64,000 nt of DNA from assembly GCF_000407505.1 (NCBI RefSeq), contig NZ_ASWE01000002.1, positions 806,001 through 870,000 on the forward strand, written 5' to 3'. The position numbers and the translations under genes were made by a program. Of this stretch, positions 50,192 to 59,348 are shown in pieces. Source of the DNA: Enterococcus phoeniculicola ATCC BAA-412 (GTDB lineage Bacteria > Bacillota > Bacilli > Lactobacillales > Enterococcaceae). Under the pieces are notes generated by a model, which worked only from the letters and a program-made list of their open reading frames with translations, was not told the origin of the DNA and searched no databases. Position 1 is the first letter of the stretch. Each line of letters starts with the position of its first letter.

Positions 50192-51295
50192 TTACTTAAA
50201 TTTCATTTTAACATAGTTCACAATCTTTTTGGCTGTATCTCCTTGGCCAAAGGGATTCTGGATTCCACTCATTGTTTGATAATCTTTTGGATTTGAGAGT
50301 AATCTTTCAACTTCTTCAACAATCTTATCTTCATCTGTTCCTACAAGAAGCAAAGTTCCTGCTTCCACTCCTTCTGGCCGTTCTGTTGTATCTCTTGCTA
50401 CTAATACAGGAATTCCTAATCCAGGAGCTTCTTCTTGAATGCCGCCTGAATCAGTAATAATTAGATAGGCCTGCTTCATTAGATGGACAAATTGTTCATA
50501 CTCTAAAGGATCGATAAGGTGAACACGAGGATTCTCACCAATGATTTCTTGTGCTTTCTCTCTAATCACCGGATTTTTATGAATAGGGAAAATCACTTGT
50601 ACATCTTCATAGCTATCTGTGATTCTTTGGATAGCACGATATACAGAATGCAAATCATCCAAATTTTCACGGCGATGGGTGGTTAATAAAATTGTCCTTT
50701 TATTGTTACTCAATAGATGATTTAATTTATCAGATAAATTATTCTTTCTTTCACTAATATTTAGTAAAGCATCAATGACTGTGTTTCCAACAACATGAAT
50801 ATTATTTGCATCGATATTTTCTTTTAATAAATTCTCTTTGTTTTTGTTTGTTGGCGCAAAATGATCAATTGCAATTCTTCCAACTAATTGGCGATTTACT
50901 TCTTCTGGAAAAGGTGAATAGATATTATTTGTTCTTAATCCTGCTTCAATATGCCCTACTGGTATTTGATGTACATAGGCTGAAAAAGCTCCAGCAAATG
51001 TTGTTGCTGTGTCTCCATGGACAAAGACATAATCGGGTTGTTCAATTTCAATGACTTTACTTATTTTTTCAATCAATACACTGTTTAACTCGCCTAGAGA
51101 TTGCCCTGCTTTCATGACCTCTAAATTATAAGTTGGTGTAATGTCAAATAAATCTAATACTTGATCTAACATTTCTTTATGCTGACCAGTATTAACAATC
51201 ACGCTATCAATCTCTAAATGATTCGCCATCTCTTGAATCACTGGTGCCACTTTAATTCCTTCTGGTCTTGTCCCAAAAATCGTCATTATTTTCAT
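50192..51295 (-). CDS. mnaA: UDP-N-acetylglucosamine 2-epimerase (non-hydrolysing)
   Basis: 367 residues. Interconverts UDP-GlcNAc and UDP-ManNAc. Motifs are FGTRPEGIK (about 7-15), HVEAGLR-type HIEAGLRTNN, HVVGNTVIDAL, TTHRREN and DSGGIQEEAPGLGIP followed by RDTTERPEG, all family-typical. It lies 18 bp after the GT2 synthase gene and 33 bp before the GH8-like gene. Placed here it suggests that the polymer contains ManNAc, as in the Listeria Pss polysaccharide. A general wall-teichoic-acid role is possible but less likely, as no teichoic genes are near. Confidence 0.93.
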   Translation of the reverse strand: MKIMTIFGTRPEGIKVAPVIQEMANHLEIDSVIVNTGQHKEMLDQVLDLFDITPTYNLEVMKAGQSLGELNSVLIEKISKVIEIEQPDYVFVHGDTATTFAGAFSAYVHQIPVGHIEAGLRTNNIYSPFPEEVNRQLVGRIAIDHFAPTNKNKENLLKENIDANNIHVVGNTVIDALLNISERKNNLSDKLNHLLSNNKRTILLTTHRRENLDDLHSVYRAIQRITDSYEDVQVIFPIHKNPVIREKAQEIIGENPRVHLIDPLEYEQFVHLMKQAYLIITDSGGIQEEAPGLGIPVLVARDTTERPEGVEAGTLLLVGTDEDKIVEEVERLLSNPKDYQTMSGIQNPFGQGDTAKKIVNYVKMKFK

Positions 51296-51313
51296 TATAT
51301 AACTCTTTCCTAT

Positions 51314-52565
51314 CTATGAAGTTTTTTGTTTTTTTATTCGCTCTGTTTTATACCATTTTACTTCTTCTTTAAAGACTATACGTTTTAACTCAAGCAAAGT
51401 AGCATAGGCTACTAGAAGAACCCACATTTGAGAGTAAATAAAGTACATAAGTATAGAAACTAAAGCATTTTTAATAGTAAGCTGTCCTTTTTCCAAACTC
51501 AGAGACAACCAGATTTCTGTTAAGAACATAAACACTCCTACAACTAGTAGCACATTAGATACCGGTCCAATAGTTAGCGGGGAGTTAGTGAACAGCTGTG
51601 AGATAAATATTGCATGGGAACCAATGATTCCTGCAAAGAACAGTATGTATACGAATAGGAAATAAAACAAATCTAGAAATACTTTTTTATTCGAAATCTC
51701 TTTTGCGTTAAGTAGAAACTTTGCAATCACATATTCATTTCCACGTGCCCAACGAGTTCTTTGTTTCCACCAAACTTTTACAGAATCAGGTTCTTGTTCC
51801 CATGTAATTGCTGAAGGGTAAAAACGAATGTGATAGCCTAAATCATATACGCGAAAACTTAATTCCGTATCTTCTGATAAAGCTTGTTCATCCCATCCCC
51901 CTAATTCTTCCACTACTGAACGACGAATGCCAAAATTTGTACCCGGAATAGTCGTCAATTTAAACCAGTTCCATCGACCTGCTTGAGCCATCCATTGAAA
52001 AGTAATTGTTTCCATATTAATAAATCGAGTCAATAAGTTATCATTTCCATTTGTTACACGGAATTTTCCAACTACAGCTCCTGCTTTTTCATCTGTGCTG
52101 ATCCCTAATGCTAATTGATAAACCGCCTCAGGTTCTGGCGTATTATCCGCATCATAAACCACAATGAGTTCTCCTGTGGAATGTTTTAATCCTTGATTAA
52201 GAGCACCAGACTTTCCTTTTCCTCCTTGAGGGGGGATTGTATGTAAAACCTTAACAAAGTCATATTTCTGTGCATAGTGATCACAAATCTTACCTGTTCC
52301 ATCAGTTGAATTATCATTAACCACAATTACTTCTAATTTATCTTTTGGATAGTTTTGCGCCACCATTGCTTTAATTGTTTCTTCGATAACAATTTCTTCG
52401 TTATGTGCTGGAATCAAAATGCTCACTGTTGGTAATTCTACTAAATCTTCGTCTAAATTAGCCACAATTTTCAAATGCTTTCTATGCGTTAGGTACCCGC
52501 CAATCATTAAGAACATGTGGTAACCAAATCAAGAATAATGAGGCATACATTAAAAAATTCATCAT
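51314..52565 (-). pseudogene. Processive family-2 glycosyltransferase (PgaC/IcaA-like), apparent frameshift near its start
   Basis: A membrane glycan synthase. The large open frame (51314-52516, 400 residues) has NDNSTDGTG, VVYDADNTPEP (Asp of the DxD), EDTELSF and QRTRWARG (Q/RxxRW), with three to four C-terminal helices. It has no SD at the ATG at 52516. A perfect start, with SD GGGGGAG and ATGA coupling to the upstream gene, lies at 52565 but reads MMNFLMYASLFLI and then goes out of frame. Removing one T near 52526-52528 would join it to GYHMFLMIGG and restore the N-terminal helix. Either the gene is mutated, the base is a sequencing error, or a shorter protein starts internally. Confidence 0.75.
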
Positions 52566-54313
52566 GATTTTATTCTCCCCCAAGACCGTTTTTCTTTTAT
52601 TTTCTGAATCACAATAAATATAACTAAAATTGAAATGAAAGCTACTCCAAGATAAACCATGAACCAAATCACTTTATCTAATCCAAGATGTAAATAATAG
52701 TTGGGGTATCTTAAAGAAGTTTTCATTAACCCAAAATGATCCACGTTAGCTGTCACTTTCCCATTTTTGCTTGTAATGCTCACATTTTCTACATTGACTG
52801 TATTGTCAATTTCTTTTAAATCAATCCATTCCAAATTGGGGATTTTTTCCATTTCATCCATTAAAGCGTTGAAGCCTTCTACGCCTAAATAAGGATGATA
52901 GAAGCCGCCAATGATCCCATTATCAGCCACTTGGTACAAGTTTGAAGCAGTCATCATTTCTTTTACAGGCTCTTTTAAATTAGGATCTACATATCCGATA
53001 GTTTCAGGTAATAATAACATTCCATTTAAAAAACTTGGTTTTGATGCGTATGGCGTGGTATTCATAATTTCCCACTCTTCATCACTTAACTGAATTTGTC
53101 CCACGTAAGTTGAGAACACTTCTGATGTAACTGCATACCCATTTTGAGACATGGTATAGTGAGGCGCCTCAAAAGCCAATGGATACAATCCGTAGTTCGC
53201 TAATTCTTGAACCCCTTTCGTCAGTCTCTTTTTTATGTACTTTGTTTCAAAAGATTTCTGCTCTTCTAGTGCAGCTAAATATTCCTCTTGACTATCAAAA
53301 TCAAGAGCAGAGATTTTAGTGAATTTGGCATCGGCCTCTGAATAAATCGGGGACTGATTTTCCACATCCCAAAATTCGAATCCTTCTCCTGTTTCGCTAC
53401 CTCTATATTGATGGGTGTACCCATGAAGTACAATGGTTCCCCCATTTTTTTGCATATATTTCAGTGCTTCTAAAACTTTAGGAAAATCTTCAAAGTGATA
53501 TTCAATCTTTGTTTTTGGATCTGTATAAACAGGAATTGTTGCCACCATATAAGGAATATTTCTTTCTTGTAATTCTTTGGCAATCGCCATAAGATTTTCT
53601 GGATCAGATAAAGGATGAACATCTTCCAGTCGAATATAGGCTGGAGTTCCTTCTGTTGTTTTTACTTCAAATATCTGATTTAAAACCTCCGCTAAATAAA
53701 TTGAATTGGGAGGAAATAAGGAATCTGTTGCCATATAGTAGGTGTTTCCTTGATGCATAATAAAAGGAAGCTCTCCATTTTCTCCTTTTCCTTTCGATAA
53801 AACAGTTGCATCATCATCAATTGTTGCTTCAATAATACTTTCTGCTTCAATTTTTTGCGTTTTCTTTGGATCACTCATATACGATAACTCATCTATCAGC
53901 TGCTCATCGCCAAGATCAACAAAAGAAAAGCTCCCTCCAAGCTGATCCACATTATAACCAATCCCAAGTTTTGCACCTGTAAATGAACCTATTGTTTCAA
54001 TCGTTGTGTCCGATAATACTTCTTCATCTCGACCAAAGTAAACAAGATGTGTCTTCCCCTCTATATCGGATTCTTGTAGCTCTCTTGAGTTAACAAATTG
54101 AATGTCTTCTGCAAAATGCCCTAACCCCATATCCAGCATACGATGCTCTTCATTCAACTGACCATCTCTTGAATCATAAATTACCAGTACATGATTGTTT
54201 GAATTAATCGCATCTACCTCTAGAGAAGTTGCTTGCGCATGCTTAGAAATTACCAACAATCCAATTAAGCTTATAAGAAAGCTCATTTGGTAAACCCAAT
54301 TTTTTTTGTTCAT
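52562..54313 (-). CDS. DUF2334 (polysaccharide-deacetylase-like) membrane protein
   Basis: 583 residues from the ATG at 54313, for which AAGGA lies nine bases upstream; an ATG at 54322 abuts the SD. A signal peptide (1-28) precedes a large extracytoplasmic domain. The DUF2334 core (about 210-470) has YIRLEDVHP and VLHGYTHQY, the metal-binding Asp and His pair of NodB-like deacetylases, and ends near GGFYHPYLG. A C-terminal helix (about 550-575) anchors it. Its TGA overlaps the ATG of the synthase (ATGA). It likely deacetylates or guides the nascent polysaccharide outside the cell. The N-terminal 190 residues look Rossmann-like and are unassigned. Confidence 0.82.
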   Translation of the reverse strand: MNKKNWVYQMSFLISLIGLLVISKHAQATSLEVDAINSNNHVLVIYDSRDGQLNEEHRMLDMGLGHFAEDIQFVNSRELQESDIEGKTHLVYFGRDEEVLSDTTIETIGSFTGAKLGIGYNVDQLGGSFSFVDLGDEQLIDELSYMSDPKKTQKIEAESIIEATIDDDATVLSKGKGENGELPFIMHQGNTYYMATDSLFPPNSIYLAEVLNQIFEVKTTEGTPAYIRLEDVHPLSDPENLMAIAKELQERNIPYMVATIPVYTDPKTKIEYHFEDFPKVLEALKYMQKNGGTIVLHGYTHQYRGSETGEGFEFWDVENQSPIYSEADAKFTKISALDFDSQEEYLAALEEQKSFETKYIKKRLTKGVQELANYGLYPLAFEAPHYTMSQNGYAVTSEVFSTYVGQIQLSDEEWEIMNTTPYASKPSFLNGMLLLPETIGYVDPNLKEPVKEMMTASNLYQVADNGIIGGFYHPYLGVEGFNALMDEMEKIPNLEWIDLKEIDNTVNVENVSITSKNGKVTANVDHFGLMKTSLRYPNYYLHLGLDKVIWFMVYLGVAFISILVIFIVIQKIKEKRSWGRIKS

Positions 54314-54467
54314 TTTCCCCATTCCTTTTCATGTTAATTATCCCCTTGTTTAGGTTGATTTCTTTTAACCAACCTCTCTCGTAATAAGTGAAGCCATAGA
54401 AGGCACCATTCGTGTTTAAATCAATTTCCAATCCTTATTACGAAGTTTTGAAGTGAATCTCAGTGTA

Positions 54468-54557
54468 AAACCTACGCTATTATTTTATGAATAATAGCGT
54501 AGGTTTCATTATACATACGAGAATCATCAAAGTCCACTATTATTTATAAAATAATAG
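54468..54557. repeat. Two related palindromes upstream of the exopolysaccharide locus
   Basis: Palindrome 1 has 17-bp perfect arms (54468-54484 and 54490-54506) and a 5-nt loop. Palindrome 2 has 9-bp arms (54537-54545 and 54549-54557) and a 3-nt centre. Both share the core CTATTATTTTATRAATAATAG. Neither is followed by a T run on the minus strand beyond TTTTAC. They lie 155-245 bp before the first gene. A weaker 9-bp repeat (CGTAATAAG at 54380-54388, complement at 54434-54442) lies nearer the gene. Confidence 0.6.
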
Positions 54558-54769
54558 ATTTTAAAGAACGGTAGTTGTTTTTTGATGTTATACGTATAAT
54601 TATCTATCCGTATCATAGGGATACTTGTTACATTTATATGAAAGAGTCTGTTAAAGCTTCCTTAAAGACCGTTTTTTTAGATAGCTACAACTACTATTTC
54701 ATTATGTAATACGTATACTTTTGATCTATTTCCAGCACCTTAGCATTTAGAATAGACTAAAAATTATTA

Positions 54770-54816
54770 AAAAAAAGACTGGGATAATATCAAATTCTAT
54801 GATATATCCCAGTCTC
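54770..54816 (-). terminator. Terminator of the PadR-HAAS operon
   Basis: On the minus strand a stem of about 16 bp (GACTGGGATA...TATCCCAGTC) is followed by eight T residues, 27 bp past the stop. Apart from this and the palindromes, 54323-54842 holds nothing recognised. Confidence 0.88.
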
Positions 54817-54842
54817 TTAGTTTAGAACTATTTGCATTAAAC

Positions 54843-56384
54843 TTATTCAATTTTTTCCAGTACTCTAACCCAGTCACTATTGGAATTAATGGCTACAGAA
54901 TAGTCGCTTTCGACATTTGCAAAAGGATTGTCTTCTGTTTTCTTATCTGAAGCTATGTTAATATTTACAGGATAGTTTTTATCTTGAAGCCATTTAATTA
55001 TCCCACTGTTACTTTTAACTTTTCCGCTTATAAATTCTGATTGTATGACAATTATCGGTCCTGAATCATTCACAAAATCTACGGAACCAGTATTATCTTC
55101 TCCTACTATTTTTCCAATGCTATTTTTGACTGTCAACTCGCCATATGTATTTTTTACAGCTATCTGTCCTTCAATTGATTGAATCGATAATTTTTGTATT
55201 GTAGAATCTTCCAAAGTGACTCTCCCAGAAACATTATCGAGTTCCAGTATGTCTGAAGTAACTTCTTTTAAAATTGAAATGCCTGAAATATCCTTTATTG
55301 ATAAGTCACCAACGTAATCAGTAACCACAATTTTTCCAGAATTATTGTTGATGTCAAAATCTGCTTTAGACTTTTCAATAATTAAATCAGCACTATCATT
55401 TTTAATATCTCCGGAATTAAAAAGAACATTTTTAAAGTAAACATCCCCTTCATTTATCTTAAAATTTAGATTTTCAGAAGAAATATCCGTTAGTCTAACA
55501 TCTCCTTTTTTAAGACTAATCTCCAAATCAGATAAGGTTGTTTCTTTGGGGACAAGAAATACAATCTCCAAATTCTTAAATTTAGTAAACTTGTTTTTCC
55601 AGCTATTTTTATTGACGGTTAAATCAATTATCCCATCTTTTTTACTACTATTAAGTTTCTTGATATCTTCTTCCTCAAAATTTCCTCTAACAACATAACT
55701 CAGGGATTGTGATTTTGATACTTCAGTAACTGTCACCACAACATTTACATCCGTATTTACTTTTATTTTAATTGGACTTGTTGTCTCGACTTCAAATTTC
55801 GAAGAAAAATAGTGCCCTTCGTAAAATAACTGATCTGTTAAAGAGAATATCGTTAACAACAGAACTCCAAGGCCACTTACCATAATTGATAATAATCTCA
55901 ATTTTTCTTTATATTTTGTGAAGTGAATAGAAAATAAAAATAAAAAAATAGCCCCACAAAATAAAGATATTAAGAACGGAATAATGGCAAAGTGTTGATC
56001 AAATAGAAGCTCATTGCCAATATATATTAATGAATAACCTAAAATAAAAAATGTTAAAATAGAAAATATTATTCGCACCATTTTAAAGAATAGTTTCAGC
56101 ATTCGATTAGATTTACTTTTAATCGAACTAACAAATTCTTCTATTAAATGTTCCTTTGGGATCACATACGTTTTACTGCGCTTAGAAATCTCTATATTTT
56201 TATCTTCATAGTAATCTTCAGCAACTTGTTTAGGATCAGGTAAATTAGCTACCACTTCTTCCTCTGATTGCCCTTCCTCCATACAAGTTCTTAACTGCTC
56301 TAAAAGATCCTCCTTCATTTCATTGAAGCCCTCAACATCCTCTTCATCGAAATATCGACTGAGCAGTTCGAGATATTCTTTCAT
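54843..56384 (-). CDS. HAAS/DUF1700-DUF4097 membrane protein paired with PadR regulator
   Basis: 513 residues. The N-terminal HAAS-type helical domain (about 1-62) contains the repeated acidic LLEQLRTCMEEGQSEEEVV and LPDPKQVAEDYY, which in this family contacts the PadR partner. Three or four helices follow (about 105-195). The extracellular C-terminus (about 200-513) is a DUF4097-type beta-helix with regular repeats such as DLSIKDISG, VTLEDSTIQ and LTVKNSIG. The ATG directly abuts the PadR stop (TAAATG). Such pairs sense envelope state. The signal is unknown. Confidence 0.85.
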   Translation of the reverse strand: MKEYLELLSRYFDEEDVEGFNEMKEDLLEQLRTCMEEGQSEEEVVANLPDPKQVAEDYYEDKNIEISKRSKTYVIPKEHLIEEFVSSIKSKSNRMLKLFFKMVRIIFSILTFFILGYSLIYIGNELLFDQHFAIIPFLISLFCGAIFLFLFSIHFTKYKEKLRLLSIMVSGLGVLLLTIFSLTDQLFYEGHYFSSKFEVETTSPIKIKVNTDVNVVVTVTEVSKSQSLSYVVRGNFEEEDIKKLNSSKKDGIIDLTVNKNSWKNKFTKFKNLEIVFLVPKETTLSDLEISLKKGDVRLTDISSENLNFKINEGDVYFKNVLFNSGDIKNDSADLIIEKSKADFDINNNSGKIVVTDYVGDLSIKDISGISILKEVTSDILELDNVSGRVTLEDSTIQKLSIQSIEGQIAVKNTYGELTVKNSIGKIVGEDNTGSVDFVNDSGPIIVIQSEFISGKVKSNSGIIKWLQDKNYPVNINIASDKKTEDNPFANVESDYSVAINSNSDWVRVLEKIE

Positions 56385-56702
56385 TTATTCTTCCTCCATC
56401 AGTTTGTTAACTTCCACAATAAACTCTTTCCAATCAGCTTGTAATGTTCTTAGGTACTTTTCACCTGATTTAGTGATACTATAATACTTTCTAGAAGGTC
56501 CATCTGGTGATTCTTTCATATACGTGTAACAATACTCCTCTTTAACAAGTCTTCGCAATACAGGATACAGTGCGCCCTCAGTAATTGAGAAAAAACTGTT
56601 TACAATTTGAGTTAACTCGTAGCCGTAACGATCACGTTTAGAGACTAAATCCAATACGCACATCTCTAACGCTCCTTTTTTGAACTGACTGGTTGCTCTC
56701 AT
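56385..56702 (-). CDS. PadR-family transcriptional regulator
   Basis: 105 residues: a winged helix (about 10-85) with KKGALEMCVLDLVSKRDRYGYEL, FSITEGALYPVLRRL and the wing ESPDGPSRKYYSIT, then a short helix for dimerisation. It is the small (PadR-s1) type. SD GGAGG precedes the ATG. It is the first gene of the pair and probably represses its own operon. A short inverted repeat, ACTAT-N6-ATAGT (56796-56811), about 95 bp upstream is a possible operator. Confidence 0.92.
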   Translation of the reverse strand: MRATSQFKKGALEMCVLDLVSKRDRYGYELTQIVNSFFSITEGALYPVLRRLVKEEYCYTYMKESPDGPSRKYYSITKSGEKYLRTLQADWKEFIVEVNKLMEEE

Positions 56703-57727
56703 TGTTCGCCTCCTGTATAGGGTTATTTGCTTTTGCTTATAGAGTAAAGATAAGTAAAAAAAGGTCGTTTATACATACATGAACTACCTAAAGATACTAT
56801 ATATCGATAGTTCATTTTCTAAAAAATAGTTGTGCTTTTTGCCCGTAAACTTGATTCATAAATCATTTCAAAATGTTCTTTGTAAACAGTTAACCCGTAG
56901 CCCAAATCTTTTTAGAAACATATTTTCTTCTATTCCCTCTATCTATTTGATATATTGCTGATTGTCCTTAAAATAGCTTCTATTGATTATACCAATTTTT
57001 ATTTAGAAAGGTAAGCTTTCTTCTAAAATATAAATTTCGTTAGATGGTTCAAAGTATCTGTATATTCTTTCCTGTTCAATACATCTAGTCTGCTTATTGT
57101 TTCTTCAGTGAATCCATTGGGATAAAAAAACTTAATTGAGTTTCATGAATCACTTTATTTTCAAAATATAAATTTTTCTCATGATTGTCAGAACTATACA
57201 AATCAAAAGGAGAGTATCAGTAGCCATTTGAAACAATTTTTATTTCAAATAGTTTCAACCTTGAATATGTATCAATTTTAGCTATTCCATAATAATCTAA
57301 ATCCATTTCTGTCCATAAAAGCCAGCGATTGAAATCCAATTCGTGCTTAAGACATACGTCCTAACGAAAAAATCCAGATACCTGTCAAATTGATTGGTAT
57401 CTGGATTATTTTTTTGTACATAAAATAAGAACAGCTTTGTTAAAATAAAAGTGATAAAACAAATAAAAAAGCGAGGTATTCTTCTATTTAAAAGTTATAT
57501 TACAAATCAAATTGTTTCTTCTCAAAATTTCAGTAAAAAAAGGATATCAATTCGCAATTATCGAATTTAAAAGTAAATTTCTGTAACGAATTGGTTACCA
57601 GTTCATTTTTACACAGATTAAATAACGTTAGGTTCTTATCTCTCAATCAGGATTTGATTCAAAAATATTTTGATGATTTTCTTAAACCTATAAACCACAA
57701 ATATTTATAATACATTCTTTTTCTTTA
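56703..57727. pseudogene. Gap with a broken minus-strand gene (about 57094-57345) and a strong terminator
   Basis: On the minus strand from about 57345, ELDFNRWLLWTEMDLDYYGIAKID...VSNGY ends at a TGA (57217-57219). The same frame then continues (SPFDLYSSDNHEKN...FFIPMDSLKKQ) to a TAA at 57094, as if one stop had interrupted the tail of a gene. The family is not recognised. A 12-bp perfect stem (57371-57382 with 57396-57407), with A and T runs on either side, is a strong bidirectional terminator. Nothing else is seen in 57416-57727. Confidence 0.45.
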
Positions 57728-58048
57728 TCATTTAGTATTCGTAATTGCTAATTCAGAGATTAAGCCATTGGATAGTGTAAAGGTGAAATCTAATAAAATT
57801 GGGTCAAATGAGCCTGTGACTTCACCAATGACTATCGTTTTCACTCCTTCTGTTCTTATTTGAAGCACCTTGACTTTCACATTTTGATTATTTGCCTGCT
57901 GGATATGTTTTGCTATAGTCACATTTCCACTATACTGTCTTCCTTCATCGAATAGGATAGAGTTGCTTGTAAAACATTTTTTTAATTCCTCTTCATTATA
58001 ATTGTTTGATGCTTCAAAATACTGTTTTATTATTTTTTCTAATTTCAT
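57728..58048 (-). CDS. NTF2-like / SnoaL-type protein
   Basis: 106 residues with the pattern of the NTF2-like fold: helical N-terminus (KIIKQYFEASNNYNEEELKKCF), then strands (VKVLQIRTEG, KTIVIGEVTGSF, LLDFTFTLSNGLISELAI). Members bind small hydrophobic ligands or act as isomerases/scavengers; no catalytic assignment is possible here. Its ATG directly abuts the AlkC stop, so it belongs to that operon. Confidence 0.72.
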   Translation of the reverse strand: MKLEKIIKQYFEASNNYNEEELKKCFTSNSILFDEGRQYSGNVTIAKHIQQANNQNVKVKVLQIRTEGVKTIVIGEVTGSFDPILLDFTFTLSNGLISELAITNTK

Positions 58049-59167
58049 TTATTTGCCTGCTTTCTCAATTTTTAAATTAATTTCTGTAGTTGAGACTTCT
58101 ATTCCATTTACCAATAAAGTGATTTTATGGCTCCCAGCATAATGTTTTCGAGTTGTGAGGTTAGACCAATCATGTGTTTTTCTACCCTTTAGTTTGCTCA
58201 TCGCATTCACCGTTTTATCTGAAAGTAAAAATTTTTTCCTTGAAGTAGAACCATTTGCCTTAACAAAATCTATACCATATTCAATTCTGAGTTTCACTGG
58301 TTCTAATGATTCTATGTTTACAGCATACTGTAGTTCTGTTTTCTCTCCTAAATCAATCGTTTTCTTATCTGTTGTTATTTCCCCGGAAGCAACTAAACTT
58401 TCTTGGCTTGCATAATCAAATAAAGACATAATTTCCGGAACACTTTGTTTCACTAAGCTACGACACCCATGACGTACAATCCAGTCTGTATCTTTATTTT
58501 CACCAAACCATTGCTTTGCAGTCTGAATCACCAAACAAGGATTATCTTTTGATATATCATTTAGATTGTTAGCTACACTCTTTCTGACATAGAGAGATGG
58601 ATCTTTTTTTAGAATGTTTAATATCTTCAAAACTGGAGTTGGATTAGTCTTGTAAATAGGAAGACTCATTCCCCAAGGAAGACGCGGTCTACAACCTTCG
58701 CTAGACAGTCTTCGTACATGTTCATTTTCATCTTTTGCCCAAAGAATCAGCTTTTCCATCACACGTTCTGGATTCTTTAATATAAATGGTCTTATTGCAA
58801 ACTCTGCTGAAGACATCGATGTATATCTTTTTAAAGCCTCCATCGATAATTCAAAGTATTTCTCCTCCAAACCATGAAGCGACACAAAATCAGGGAAAAA
58901 TAAGTAAGCAAACCCTACACAGTCATCTACTATTAAATCCAATACTTCAAGTGCTTCAGGGTAGCTTTGTGGCAGATAACGACCTAGTTCAGTAGAAATT
59001 TTTTGCATCCGTTCACGTAATTTCAGACTAAACCAGTCATCATTTAAAATATCTTGGACAAAGTGATTTTCATCGAAATCATTATAGACGGATTTTACTT
59101 TCTGAGCGAATTCAATAAGAAATTCCTCTGAATAAATATCTTTAAGTTGAGCCAACTTCTCACACAT
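58049..59167 (-). CDS. AlkC-type DNA alkylation-repair glycosylase with C-terminal Ig-like domain
   Basis: 372 residues. The N-terminal 250 residues are HEAT-like helical repeats (HVRRLSSEGCRPRLPWG, VRKSVANNLNDISKDNP and WIVRHGCRSLV are repeat helices), as in the AlkC/AlkD superfamily, which excises alkylated bases such as 3-methyladenine without base flipping. The C-terminal 115 residues (from about VASGEITTDKKTIDLGEKTELQYAV) look like the Ig-like domain found in some AlkC proteins. The GCRPRLPWG segment is family-typical. The NTF2-like gene follows directly, and a WYL regulator gene ends 181 bp upstream in the same direction. Confidence 0.85.
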   Translation of the reverse strand: MCEKLAQLKDIYSEEFLIEFAQKVKSVYNDFDENHFVQDILNDDWFSLKLRERMQKISTELGRYLPQSYPEALEVLDLIVDDCVGFAYLFFPDFVSLHGLEEKYFELSMEALKRYTSMSSAEFAIRPFILKNPERVMEKLILWAKDENEHVRRLSSEGCRPRLPWGMSLPIYKTNPTPVLKILNILKKDPSLYVRKSVANNLNDISKDNPCLVIQTAKQWFGENKDTDWIVRHGCRSLVKQSVPEIMSLFDYASQESLVASGEITTDKKTIDLGEKTELQYAVNIESLEPVKLRIEYGIDFVKANGSTSRKKFLLSDKTVNAMSKLKGRKTHDWSNLTTRKHYAGSHKITLLVNGIEVSTTEINLKIEKAGK

Positions 59168-59348
59168 CCTTTTGTAGAATCTTTTTTATTTTTCTCAAGA
59201 TACTATTTAACCCTATCATGACAATGTTGAATGGATAATCCCTCAAATCTACGATATAAACCGCTTTGAATTGAGTCAATTTGTAGTCAACCTATATTTA
59301 AAAAGTGATTCAAATCATGATTTAACATTCTAGTTAGCACTCCATTTG

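Noticed and set aside
54243-54431. 62-residue frame at the start of the DUF2334 gene
   Set aside because: Out of frame with the long gene, overlaps its signal peptide, weak start context.
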